Positions 1-6,582 of a stretch of 7,719 nucleotides of DNA are shown here, piece by piece; within the stretch, counting starts at the first letter, position 1; each line of letters opens with the position of its first letter. Origin of the DNA: Variovorax sp. (GTDB lineage Bacteria > Pseudomonadota > Gammaproteobacteria > Burkholderiales > Burkholderiaceae_C); assembly GCA_028292835.1 (NCBI GenBank), contig JAQGLP010000450.1:1-7719 (forward strand), given 5' to 3'. The position numbers were made by a program, and so were the translations under genes. The notes beneath the pieces are model-generated. The model searched no databases. It was not told the origin of the DNA and worked only from the letters and a program-made list of their open reading frames with translations.

Positions 1-772
<772 letters not shown>

Positions 773-778
773 GCCGCT

Positions 779-784
779 CTCCTT
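779..784 (-). promoter_or_regulatory. Shine-Dalgarno site of accA
   Basis: On the minus strand AAGGAG lies 6 bases before the TTG codon at 772-770. It decides the non-ATG start of accA, because the residues that follow match the conserved AccA N-terminus and no ATG competes. Confidence 0.8.
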
Positions 785-798
785 CGGTGTTGTTGGAT

Positions 799-1449
799 TC
801 AGTACGCGACCGGCAACGGTTCGAGTGACCGCCAAATATACCAAGTCGCCACGCTGCAAAAAGGCGCCCAGGCCCCGGCCACCTCGCGCAGGTCGCTGCG
901 GCTGACGGGCTCCCCGGAGAAGTAGTTGCGGCTGACGCCGTTGATCAGGCCCGCATCGTCCAGCGGCAGCACGTTGGGACGCAGCAGGTGGAACATCAGG
1001 AACATCTCTGCCGTCCAGCGGCCGATGCCGCGGATGGCTACCAGCTCGGCGATGATCGTTTCATCGGACATGTCCTCCCACGCCTTGACGTGGACCGCGC
1101 CGGAATCGAAGTGGATCGCCAGGTCGACCAGGTACTCCACCTTGCGCGCCGACAGCCCGCAGGCGCGCATGTCATCGACCTTCAGCTTGAGCACATTGCC
1201 ATGCGTCATTTTCTTGGGCAGCCTGGAGAACTTGTCCCAGACCGACTGGGCGGCCTTCACCGAAATCTGCTGGCCCACGATGCTGCGCGCCAGGGTGGTG
1301 AAGGCATCGCCGCGCGATTGCAGGCAGGCGTTGCCGAACTGCGGGATGAGTCTTTTCATCACGCGGTCTTTTTCCGCGAGATGGGCACAGGCGTCCGCCC
1401 AATAAATGGGCGTGATGACGTCAACAGTCGTTTTGGGAATGCTCACCAC
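799..1449 (-). CDS. AlkA-type (HhH-GPD) DNA-3-methyladenine glycosylase II
   Basis: This is a base-excision-repair glycosylase that would remove alkylated bases such as 3-methyladenine from DNA. The 216-residue protein has the family landmarks in order: IVGQQIS (57-63), a helix-hairpin-helix with the loop RGIGRWTAEMF (140-150), and LPLDDAGL (161-168). By alignment to E. coli AlkA (Asp238 in its PDD stretch), the catalytic aspartate should be D165. There is no C-terminal four-cysteine Fe-S cluster, which argues against EndoIII or MutY. The N-terminal domain of the 282-residue E. coli AlkA is absent, so this is the short, Mag1-like form. The start is uncertain: GTG at 1449 or the next codon, GTG at 1446. 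Neither has a good Shine-Dalgarno site and no in-frame ATG precedes residue 31. The gene begins 13 bases after the cysS stop, which suggests translation by coupling from cysS. Confidence 0.9.
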   Translation of the reverse strand: MVSIPKTTVDVITPIYWADACAHLAEKDRVMKRLIPQFGNACLQSRGDAFTTLARSIVGQQISVKAAQSVWDKFSRLPKKMTHGNVLKLKVDDMRACGLSARKVEYLVDLAIHFDSGAVHVKAWEDMSDETIIAELVAIRGIGRWTAEMFLMFHLLRPNVLPLDDAGLINGVSRNYFSGEPVSRSDLREVAGAWAPFCSVATWYIWRSLEPLPVAY

Positions 1450-1462
1450 GTTCAGGAACCGT

Positions 1463-2845
1463 TCATTGCGCCGCGGCCCAGGTGGTGCCCGAGGGCGCGT
1501 CCTTCAGGACGATTCCCTGGCGCAGCAGTTCGGCGCGAATCCGGTCGGCCTCGACGAAATCGCGGCGGGCCTTGGCCGCCGCCCGGGCCTCGATCGACGC
1601 CTGGATCGAGACCTCTTCCAGCGTCGCGCCGGCCTGCAGGAACGCCGCCGGGTCGCCCTGCAGCAGGCCGAGACAGCCGCCCAGCGCCCTGAGCAGGCCG
1701 GCCAGCGCCGCCGAGCGCGTGCGGTTGACCTCGCCCGCCAGCTCGAACAGCACCGCCACCGCCTCGGGCGTGGCGAAATCCTCGTCCATGGCGGCCTTGA
1801 AGCGCGCGGCGTACGGGCTCGCGCCCCAGTCGAGCACCCCTTCTCCCTGCGGCGCCACCAGATGCAGCGCCGTGTAGAGCCGCTTGAGCGAGGCGCGCGC
1901 GTCGTCCAGATGCACATCGCTGTAGTTGAGCGGGCTGCGATAATGCGCGCGCACCACGAAGAAGCGGATGGTCTCGGCGTCGTACTTCTTCAGCACGTCG
2001 CGGATCAGGAAGAAGTTGCCCAGGCTCTTGGACATCTTCTCGTCATCGATGTTGATGAAGCCGTTGTGCATCCAGCAGTTGGCCAGCGGCCGGCCGGTGG
2101 CGCCCTCGCTCTGCGCGATCTCGTTCTCGTGGTGCGGGAACTGCAGGTCGGCGCCGCCGCCGTGGATGTCGAGCGTCTCGCCCAGCAGCTCGCAGGCCAT
2201 CGCCGAACACTCGATGTGCCAGCCCGGCCGGCCGGCGCCGAAGTCGCTCGCCCACTTCACCTCGTCGGGCTCGTCGGGCTTGGCGTGTTTCCACAGGACC
2301 GGGTCGAGCGGATCGCCCTTGCCCTCCGACACCGCCACGCGCTCGCCGGCGTGCAGTTCGTCGAGCGACTTGCCCGACAGCTTGCCGTAGCCCGGAAACC
2401 TGCGCACCGCGTAGTTCACGTCGCCATTGGCCGCGCGGTAGGCCAGGCCCTTTTGTTCGAGCGTTCCGATCATCGAGAGCATCTGGGGAACGTAGTCGGT
2501 GGCGCGCGGCTCATGTGTAGGCCGCTCGACTCCCAGCGCGTCGGCGTCCTGGTGCAGCGCGTCGATCATGCGGTCGGTCAGCGCGCGGATGCTTTCGCCG
2601 TTTTCGACCGCGCGGCGAATGATCTTGTCGTCGATGTCGGTGATGTTGCGCACATAGTCCACCCGCAGGCCGCTCGCCTTGAGCCATCGCTGAACCACGT
2701 CGAAGGCGATCATGGAACGGGCGTGGACCATGTGGCAAAAGTCATAGACCGTCATGCCGCAGACGTACATGCGAACCTGACCGGGCCGCAGGGGGGAAAA
2801 GGTCTCCAGTTCACGCGACAGCGTGTTGTAGATGCGCAGGCTCAT
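1463..2845 (-). CDS. cysS: Cysteinyl-tRNA synthetase
   Basis: This class I aminoacyl-tRNA synthetase charges tRNA-Cys with cysteine in the cytosol. It is 460 residues long, the normal length. The zinc ligands of the E. coli enzyme (Cys28, Cys209, His234, Glu238) have counterparts at C29 (MYVCGMTVYD), C213 (WHIECSAM), and H238 and E242 (PHHENE). KMSKS is intact at 270-274 in DDEKMSKSLGN. The HIGH-type signature reads HMVH (38-41) where HxGH is expected; the codons are CAC ATG GTC CAC, so the usual glycine is a valine. The C-terminal helical region with the anticodon-side tail is complete and ends at a TGA. The ATG start gives MSLRIYNTLSRELE, which matches the family N-terminus, although no clear Shine-Dalgarno site is visible. 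It is the first gene of the minus-strand block and diverges from the TPR gene. Confidence 0.97.
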   Translation of the reverse strand: MSLRIYNTLSRELETFSPLRPGQVRMYVCGMTVYDFCHMVHARSMIAFDVVQRWLKASGLRVDYVRNITDIDDKIIRRAVENGESIRALTDRMIDALHQDADALGVERPTHEPRATDYVPQMLSMIGTLEQKGLAYRAANGDVNYAVRRFPGYGKLSGKSLDELHAGERVAVSEGKGDPLDPVLWKHAKPDEPDEVKWASDFGAGRPGWHIECSAMACELLGETLDIHGGGADLQFPHHENEIAQSEGATGRPLANCWMHNGFINIDDEKMSKSLGNFFLIRDVLKKYDAETIRFFVVRAHYRSPLNYSDVHLDDARASLKRLYTALHLVAPQGEGVLDWGASPYAARFKAAMDEDFATPEAVAVLFELAGEVNRTRSAALAGLLRALGGCLGLLQGDPAAFLQAGATLEEVSIQASIEARAAAKARRDFVEADRIRAELLRQGIVLKDAPSGTTWAAAQ

Positions 2846-3045
2846 GGGTTCGGCAACGGCGAGTTCGCGCTTGACCGAAGCGGCAAACGGCGACAGGTTC
2901 TCAGGATGTGGGGGCGGTTCGGACAGGATCCCGAGGGGGGCTGGACGGGGCCCCCTCCGCTACAATCGTTCCAGTATAAACGGCCGCTCCGGCGCCGGCC
3001 ACCGGCCCAGTCGCTGCGTTGGCACGCGACATTCCCCGAGGCTCC
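2846..3045. promoter_or_regulatory. Divergent control region between cysS and the TPR gene
   Basis: This 200-base gap must hold the promoters of both gene blocks. On the plus strand TACAAT (2961-2966) is a good sigma-70 -10 box for the TPR-cyclophilin-lpxH block, but no strong -35 stands about 17 bases upstream. On the minus strand TATACT (2978-2973) could be the -10 of cysS, also with only a weak -35 (TGGCCG, 3001-2996). An inverted repeat lies immediately left of TACAAT and is listed separately. The region 2846-2930 next to cysS would be its leader; nothing is recognised there. The boxes are read by eye and no transcription start is known. Confidence 0.45.
2933..2957. repeat. Inverted repeat GAGGGGG-N11-CCCCCTC
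   Basis: Seven bases at 2933-2939 are the exact reverse complement of 2951-2957, separated by 11 bases; the spacer and right arm also include the palindrome GGGGCCCC (2947-2954). It ends three bases before the TACAAT box and so covers the -35 region of the putative plus-strand promoter. It could be an operator or, if cysS starts at the nearby TATACT, a hairpin at the 5' end of the cysS leader. A chance G/C-rich match cannot be excluded. Confidence 0.4.
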
Positions 3046-3642
3046 ATGACGCAGCACCGCCCTTCCCGCTTTTCCTCTTTCTTGCCCGCTGGCGCGGCCG
3101 TGCTGGCGCTCACGCTGTGGGCCGGCGCGGCGCGCGCCGACGACTATGCCGACGTCAACCAGCTGCTGCGCCAGGGCAAGGCCGCCGAGGCGCTGGGCAA
3201 GGCCGACGCCTACATCGCGGGCAAGCCGCGCGATCCGCAGATGCGCTTTCTGCGCGGCGTCATCCTCAACGAACAGGGCAGGCAGGCCGACGCCACCGCC
3301 GCCTTCACCCAGCTCACGCAGGATTTCCCCGAATTGCCCGAGCCCTACAACAACCTGGCGGCGCTGTACGCTGCGCAGAGCCGGTTCGACAAGGCGCGCG
3401 ACGCGCTGGAAACCGCCATCAGGCTCAACCCCAGCTACGCGACGGCGCACGAGAACCTGGGCGATGTGTACACCCGGCTGGCGGCCCAGTCCTACGGCCA
3501 GGCGCAGGAGCTGGAGCCGGCCAACACCACCGTCGCGCCCAAGCTGGCGCTGATCCACCAGTTGTTCGCCGCACCCGCCGCGCGCGATGCCGTCGCGCTG
3601 CCGCCTGCGGCGCCGAACACGCGCAAGCCGGTGCGCCGGTAG
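3046..3642 (+). CDS. Exported tetratricopeptide-repeat protein
   Basis: The 198-residue protein is probably periplasmic. Residues 1-31 form a signal peptide: a basic start (MTQHRPSR), a hydrophobic stretch (about 13-27), and a likely cut after ARA at 31. Three to four TPR-like helix pairs follow at about 34-62, 63-97, 98-131 and 132-162, with the typical spacing seen in EPYNNLAALYAAQSRFDKA (99-117) and ALETAIRLNPSYATAHENLG (120-139). The tail (175-198) is Ala/Pro-rich and basic. TPR proteins are protein-binding scaffolds; no enzymatic motif is visible and the partner is unknown. The ATG at 3046 is chosen over an upstream TTG at 3019 because it gives a clean signal peptide and has GAGG four bases upstream. 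It leads the plus-strand block ahead of two cyclophilins and lpxH, so a role in envelope protein assembly is an inference from context. Confidence 0.88.
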   Translation: MTQHRPSRFSSFLPAGAAVLALTLWAGAARADDYADVNQLLRQGKAAEALGKADAYIAGKPRDPQMRFLRGVILNEQGRQADATAAFTQLTQDFPELPEPYNNLAALYAAQSRFDKARDALETAIRLNPSYATAHENLGDVYTRLAAQSYGQAQELEPANTTVAPKLALIHQLFAAPAARDAVALPPAAPNTRKPVRR

Positions 3643-3769
3643 TCCTGTCCGGGCGCAAGTCCGGGTGCATCGGCTGGCCGGTCAGCCCCGGCATCAATCA
3701 ATCGCCCCGGCATCAGCCTGTGGCAACCGTGGGTCCTCCACCATTCACGTTCTTGAAAGCGAGTTGATC
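3643..3769. other. 127-base gap between the TPR and ppiA genes
   Basis: No gene or clear promoter is seen. The gap holds a repeated GTCCGGG (3647-3653, 3659-3665), a hairpin GGCTGGCC/GGTCAGCC (3672-3687) and a 12-base direct repeat (3685-3696, 3704-3715). There is no T-run, so no intrinsic terminator is evident, and the TPR and cyclophilin genes may still be cotranscribed. Confidence 0.5.
3685..3715. repeat. Direct repeat GCCCCGGCATCA x2
   Basis: The 12-base unit occurs at 3685-3696 and again at 3704-3715, 19 bases apart. The first copy overlaps the right arm of a hairpin at 3672-3687. The function is unknown: it could be a tandem binding site or a slippage remnant. Confidence 0.6.
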
Positions 3770-4360
3770 TTGAACCTTTCCACCCTCACCCGCCGCGCGG
3801 CGCTTGCCACCGTCGCCACGCTGGCACTGGGCAGCGCCCTCGTCGCCCATGCCGCCGCGGACGCGCCGCGTGTGCGCCTGGCCACCTCGATGGGCAACAT
3901 CGTGGTCGAGCTCGAGCCGGCCAAGGCCCCGAAGACCGTCGAGAACTTCCTGCAGTACGTCCGGGACAAACACTACGATGGCACCGTGTTCCACCGCGTG
4001 ATCGACGGCTTCATGGTCCAGGGCGGCGGCTTCACCGCCGACCTGCGGCAAAAGCCGACCCGCGCACCGGTTCCGCTGGAAGCCGGCAACGGCCTGAAGA
4101 ACGACAAGTACACCATTGCCATGGCGCGCACCGGCAACCCGAACTCGGCCACTTCGCAGTTTTTCATCAACGTGAAGGACAACGACATGCTCAACGCGCC
4201 CAACCCCGACGGTCACGGCTATACCGTGTTCGGCAAGGTGGTCGCCGGCGCCGACGTGGTCGACAAGATCCGGGCGGTGCGCACCGGCAGCAAGGGTGGC
4301 ATGCAGGACGTGCCGCTCGAACCCGTCACCATCCAGTCCGCCACTGTCGTGGCGAAATAA
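3770..4360 (+). CDS. ppiA: Exported cyclophilin-type peptidyl-prolyl cis-trans isomerase
   Basis: This enzyme catalyses cis-trans isomerisation of Xaa-Pro bonds and would assist protein folding in the periplasm. From the TTG at 3770 the protein is 196 residues. Residues 1-28 look like a signal peptide (MNLSTLTRRAALATVATLAL, cut near AHA at 28); the twin arginine TRRAAL resembles a Tat motif only weakly. The cyclophilin core contains VFHRVIDGFMVQGG (73-86) with R77, F81, M82 and Q84, and SQFFIN (129-134), the counterparts of the CypA active-site residues. M140 stands at about the position of CypA W121, so cyclosporin binding is expected to be weak. The start is inferred: no in-frame ATG exists near the N-terminus, and TTG at 3764 is the alternative; 3770 has GCGAG at a better distance. 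The gene is followed 18 bases later by its paralogue ppiB. Confidence 0.9.
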   Translation: MNLSTLTRRAALATVATLALGSALVAHAAADAPRVRLATSMGNIVVELEPAKAPKTVENFLQYVRDKHYDGTVFHRVIDGFMVQGGGFTADLRQKPTRAPVPLEAGNGLKNDKYTIAMARTGNPNSATSQFFINVKDNDMLNAPNPDGHGYTVFGKVVAGADVVDKIRAVRTGSKGGMQDVPLEPVTIQSATVVAK

Positions 4361-4365
4361 CCCCA

Positions 4366-4371
4366 GAGGAG
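4366..4371 (+). promoter_or_regulatory. Shine-Dalgarno site of ppiB
   Basis: GAGGAG lies seven bases before the ATG at 4379, inside the 18-base gap after the ppiA stop. It is the strongest ribosome binding site of the plus-strand block, so PpiB is probably the best-translated member. Confidence 0.75.
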
Positions 4372-4378
4372 CACTTCC

Positions 4379-4888
4379 ATGACCCATCCCAAAGTCCAGC
4401 TGCAGATCAAGAACTACGGCAACATCGTCCTCGAACTCGACGCCGACAAGGCGCCGAAGTCGGTCGAGAATTTCCTGGCCTACGTGAACAAGGGGCACTA
4501 CGACAACACGGTGTTCCACCGCGTGATCCCCGGCTTCATGGTGCAGGGCGGCGGTTTCGAGCCCGGCATGTCGCAAAAGCCCAGCGGCGCCGAGATCACC
4601 AACGAGGCCAACAACGGCCTGAAGAACGACAACTACACCGTCGCCATGGCGCGCACCAACGCGCCGCACTCGGCCACCGCGCAGTTCTTCATCAACGTGG
4701 CCGACAACAATTTCCTGAACCACACCGCGCCGTCGGCGCAGGGCTGGGGCTATGCCGTGTTCGGCAAGGTGACCGAGGGCAAGGACGTGGTGGACCGCAT
4801 CAAGGCCGTCAAGACCGGCCGCAAGGGCTTCCACGACGACGTGCCGCTCGAAGACGTGGTGATCGAGAAGGCGACCGTCCTGGCGTGA
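4379..4888 (+). CDS. ppiB: Cytosolic cyclophilin-type peptidyl-prolyl cis-trans isomerase B
   Basis: This is a prolyl isomerase without a signal peptide, so it should act in the cytosol. The 169-residue protein is close to the 164 residues of E. coli PpiB and is essentially a bare cyclophilin domain. VFHRVIPGFMVQGG (45-58) carries R48, F53, M54 and Q56, and AQFFIN (101-106) carries Q102 and F104. F112 stands at the CypA W121 position, as in other bacterial PpiB proteins. It aligns with the upstream exported cyclophilin without gaps over much of the core, and part of the DNA is nearly identical, so the two are a tandem pair split between compartments. It starts 18 bases after the ppiA stop, and its TGA overlaps the GTG of lpxH by four bases, which points to cotranscription and translational coupling. 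Confidence 0.95.
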   Translation: MTHPKVQLQIKNYGNIVLELDADKAPKSVENFLAYVNKGHYDNTVFHRVIPGFMVQGGGFEPGMSQKPSGAEITNEANNGLKNDNYTVAMARTNAPHSATAQFFINVADNNFLNHTAPSAQGWGYAVFGKVTEGKDVVDRIKAVKTGRKGFHDDVPLEDVVIEKATVLA

Positions 4889-5655
4889 GCCCGGTGGTGC
4901 CGTTCGCCGAACTGGTCGCATCGACGACCTGGCGCACGGTCGACCTCGTCTCCGACCTGCACCTGCAGGCGAGTGAGCCGGCCACGCTCGATGCGTGGCT
5001 CGGCTACCTGCGGACCACGCCGGCCGACGCACTCTTCATCCTGGGCGACCTGTTCGAGGTCTGGGTCGGCGACGATGCCGCCGCCGTGCCCGGCTTCGAG
5101 GCCGACTGCGCTGCCGCGCTGCGCGAAGCCGCCGCGCGGCGCGCCGTCTTCTTCATGCATGGCAACCGCGACTTCCTGGTCGGTCCTGCCCTGGCCGCGC
5201 AGTGCGGCTTCACGCTGCTGGGTGACCCGACCGTTCTGACGCTGCACGGCGAACGCTGGCTGCTGAGCCACGGCGACCTGCTCTGCCTGGACGACGTCGA
5301 GTACCTGCGTTTTCGCGACGAAGTGCGCGGCGCGCCCTGGCAGCGGGCGTTCCTGGCGCACACGCTGGAGGAGCGCTGGGCCCTGGGGCGCCAGATCCGC
5401 GACCGCAGCGAGGCGCGCAAGCGCGACCCCGGGGCGGCCTGGGCCGACGTCGATGCCTCTGCCGCACGCGACTGGCTGCGGCGCGTCAATGCCCGCACGC
5501 TGGTGCATGGCCACACGCACCATCCCGCCACGCACGACCTGGGCGACGGTCTGCGGCGCATCGTGCTGAGCGACTGGGACGTCGCAGGCGAGCGGCCGCG
5601 GGCACAGGTGCTGTGCCTGTCGGCGGCCGGCGCGCAGCGGGTGGACCTGCGGTGA
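4885..5655 (+). CDS. lpxH: UDP-2,3-diacylglucosamine diphosphatase
   Basis: LpxH hydrolyses UDP-2,3-diacylglucosamine to lipid X (2,3-diacylglucosamine 1-phosphate) and UMP, the fourth step of lipid A synthesis, as a peripheral enzyme at the inner face of the inner membrane. The 256-residue protein shows the calcineurin-like metallophosphatase motifs in order: SDLHL (D24, H26), GDLFEVWVGDD (D55), HGNRDF (N94, R95), SHGD (H129) and VHGHTHHP (H208, H210, H212). The EVWVGDD block and the R-rich helical insert around 161-180 fit LpxH rather than a generic phosphoesterase. The GTG start lies in a GTGA overlap with the ppiB stop. No Shine-Dalgarno site is close, so translation probably depends on coupling to ppiB. 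A lipid A gene supports a Gram-negative host. The N-terminus is about a dozen residues longer than in E. coli LpxH. Confidence 0.95.
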   Translation: MSPVVPFAELVASTTWRTVDLVSDLHLQASEPATLDAWLGYLRTTPADALFILGDLFEVWVGDDAAAVPGFEADCAAALREAAARRAVFFMHGNRDFLVGPALAAQCGFTLLGDPTVLTLHGERWLLSHGDLLCLDDVEYLRFRDEVRGAPWQRAFLAHTLEERWALGRQIRDRSEARKRDPGAAWADVDASAARDWLRRVNARTLVHGHTHHPATHDLGDGLRRIVLSDWDVAGERPRAQVLCLSAAGAQRVDLR

Positions 5656-5666
5656 GCGACAGCAGG

Positions 5667-5695
5667 CCGATGCACTGTCAAAAGACGCATGTCGG
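5667..5695 (+). other. Nested stem-loop after lpxH
   Basis: CCGATGC (5667-5673) can pair with GCAT and CGG (5687-5690, 5693-5695) with a two-base bulge. Inside it GTC-AAAA-GAC (5677-5686) forms a small stem with an AAAA loop. It starts 12 bases after the lpxH stop. No T-run follows, so it is not a canonical terminator; it could protect the mRNA 3' end or mark processing. This is a prediction by eye only. Confidence 0.35.
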
Positions 5696-5701
5696 CGCCG
5701 C

Positions 5702-5718
5702 CGTGGCGGGTCGCCACG
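5702..5718 (+). other. Hairpin CGTGGCG-GGT-CGCCACG
   Basis: A perfect 7-base stem with a 3-base loop lies in the lpxH-mtfA gap. It is very G/C-rich and would be stable in RNA. No T-run follows it, so if it takes part in ending the lpxH transcript it does so without the usual U-tract. Confidence 0.45.
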
Positions 5719-5731
5719 CGCCCGGTCGCGC

Positions 5732-5745
5732 GGGCTGATCAGCCC
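5732..5745. repeat. Perfect palindrome GGGCTGATCAGCCC
   Basis: This 14-base perfect palindrome sits 28 bases before the mtfA ATG. It could be an operator for a dimeric regulator of mtfA or the third hairpin of the gap. Its right half continues as TCAGCCCCGGC, an 11-base string also present at 3682-3692 before ppiA. Confidence 0.45.
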
Positions 5746-5773
5746 CGGCCGCGCTATCCACCTTGGGGCCGCC

Positions 5774-6565
5774 ATGTTCCGCTGGCTCCGCCGCCTGCGC
5801 GCCGCGCCGCCCATCCCCGATGTTGCCTGGCGGGCCACGCTGGCGCGCTACCCCTTCCTTGCCGACCGGCCGGCGGCCGAAGCGGCCCGGCTGCGCCAGC
5901 TGGCGGCCGAGTTCCTGCGCGACAAGCGGTTCCACGGCGCGCACGGCTTCGCCATCACCGACGAGGTGGCGCTCGCCATCGCCGCGCAGGCGGTGCTGCC
6001 GCTCCTGCACCTGAAGGGCGGCCTGGCCTGGTACGGCGACTTCGTGGGCATCGTGGTGCATCCGGCCGAAGCCGTGGCGCACCGCCACGTGACTGACGAG
6101 GCCGGCGTAGTGCACGAGTACGACGAGGTGCTGGCCGGCGAGGCGATGGACCGCGGCCCGGTGATGCTGAGCTGGCAGGACGTGTTGGCGGGCGGCATCA
6201 CGACCGAACGCGGCTACAACGTGGTCATCCATGAGTTCGCCCACAAGATCGACCTGCGGGACGGCGGCGCCGACGGCTGCCCACCGCTGCCACCGGGCTT
6301 TGCCGGGACGCGCTCCGCGCTCGCCGCGCGCGCGGCCTGGATGCGCGTGTTGCAGCCGGCCTACGACGATTTTCGCGAACTCACCATCCGGGCCGAGCGC
6401 TTCGGCGGTGAACCGCCGTGGCTTGACGTCTATGGCGCCGAATCCATGGGCGAGTTCTTCGCCGTGGCGTGCGAGGCCTACTTTGTCAACCGCCCGCGCT
6501 TTGCCGCCGAATTTCCGGCGCTGCTGGCGCTGTTCGACGCCTTTTTCAAGCCAGATCCGGCCTGA
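5774..6565 (+). CDS. mtfA: MtfA-family zinc-dependent peptidase
   Basis: The 263-residue protein matches the length of E. coli MtfA (265). In E. coli MtfA is a soluble zinc peptidase that binds and relieves the repressor Mlc, and so affects the glucose phosphotransferase gene ptsG. The sequence shows the family hallmarks: YPFLADRP near the N-terminus (26-33), GPVMLSWQDVL (128-138), the zinc motif HEFAHKID (H153, E154, H157), and YGAESMGEFFAVACEAYF (220-237), which should supply the third, glutamate zinc ligand. No signal peptide or membrane segment is visible. The ATG is preceded by GGGG five bases upstream. It lies on the same strand as lpxH but 118 bases away, behind hairpins, so it may have its own promoter; none is convincing. 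Whether this organism has Mlc or a PTS cannot be seen here, so the natural substrate is open. Confidence 0.92.
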   Translation: MFRWLRRLRAAPPIPDVAWRATLARYPFLADRPAAEAARLRQLAAEFLRDKRFHGAHGFAITDEVALAIAAQAVLPLLHLKGGLAWYGDFVGIVVHPAEAVAHRHVTDEAGVVHEYDEVLAGEAMDRGPVMLSWQDVLAGGITTERGYNVVIHEFAHKIDLRDGGADGCPPLPPGFAGTRSALAARAAWMRVLQPAYDDFRELTIRAERFGGEPPWLDVYGAESMGEFFAVACEAYFVNRPRFAAEFPALLALFDAFFKPDPA

Positions 6566-6582
6566 GCGCACAGCGCGTTCAG
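6562..6582 (+). other. Stem-loop over the mtfA stop codon
   Basis: CTGAGCGC (6562-6569) pairs with GCGTTCAG (6575-6582) in eight pairs, one of them G-T, around the loop ACAGC. The left arm contains the TGA stop of mtfA. An A-run rather than a T-run follows on the plus strand, so it is not a textbook terminator for mtfA, though it could help end or protect that mRNA. Confidence 0.4.

Noticed and set aside
2933..2957. Possible T-box or other cis riboswitch upstream of cysS
   Set aside because: No T-box bulge sequence or terminator-antiterminator pair is visible, and T-boxes are essentially a Gram-positive feature.
1406..3049. 547-codon plus-strand open frame opposite cysS
   Set aside because: It lies almost wholly antisense to the intact cysS, is His/Arg/Val-rich without motifs, and would also span the divergent promoter region.
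2842..3558. Minus-strand frame of 238 codons ending in ATGA overlap with the cysS start
   Set aside because: The overlap looks like translational coupling, but the frame is antisense to the TPR protein, which has a good signal peptide and TPR motifs, and it crosses the promoter region. No domain was recognised.
3778..3810. Twin-arginine export of the ppiA product
   Set aside because: TRRAALA has the two arginines but lacks the consensus phenylalanine and lysine; an ordinary Sec signal explains the segment equally well.
3713..5032. 439-codon minus-strand frame opposite both cyclophilin genes
   Set aside because: It mirrors the two paralogues, which explains its internal repetition (VEHRVVVV-like and VQ/VEH stretches). 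It is not an independent repeat protein.
5676..5681. Perfect TTGACA on the minus strand after lpxH
   Set aside because: No -10-like hexamer lies 16-18 bases downstream on that strand (the position reads CGCTCA inside the end of lpxH), so an antisense promoter is not supported.
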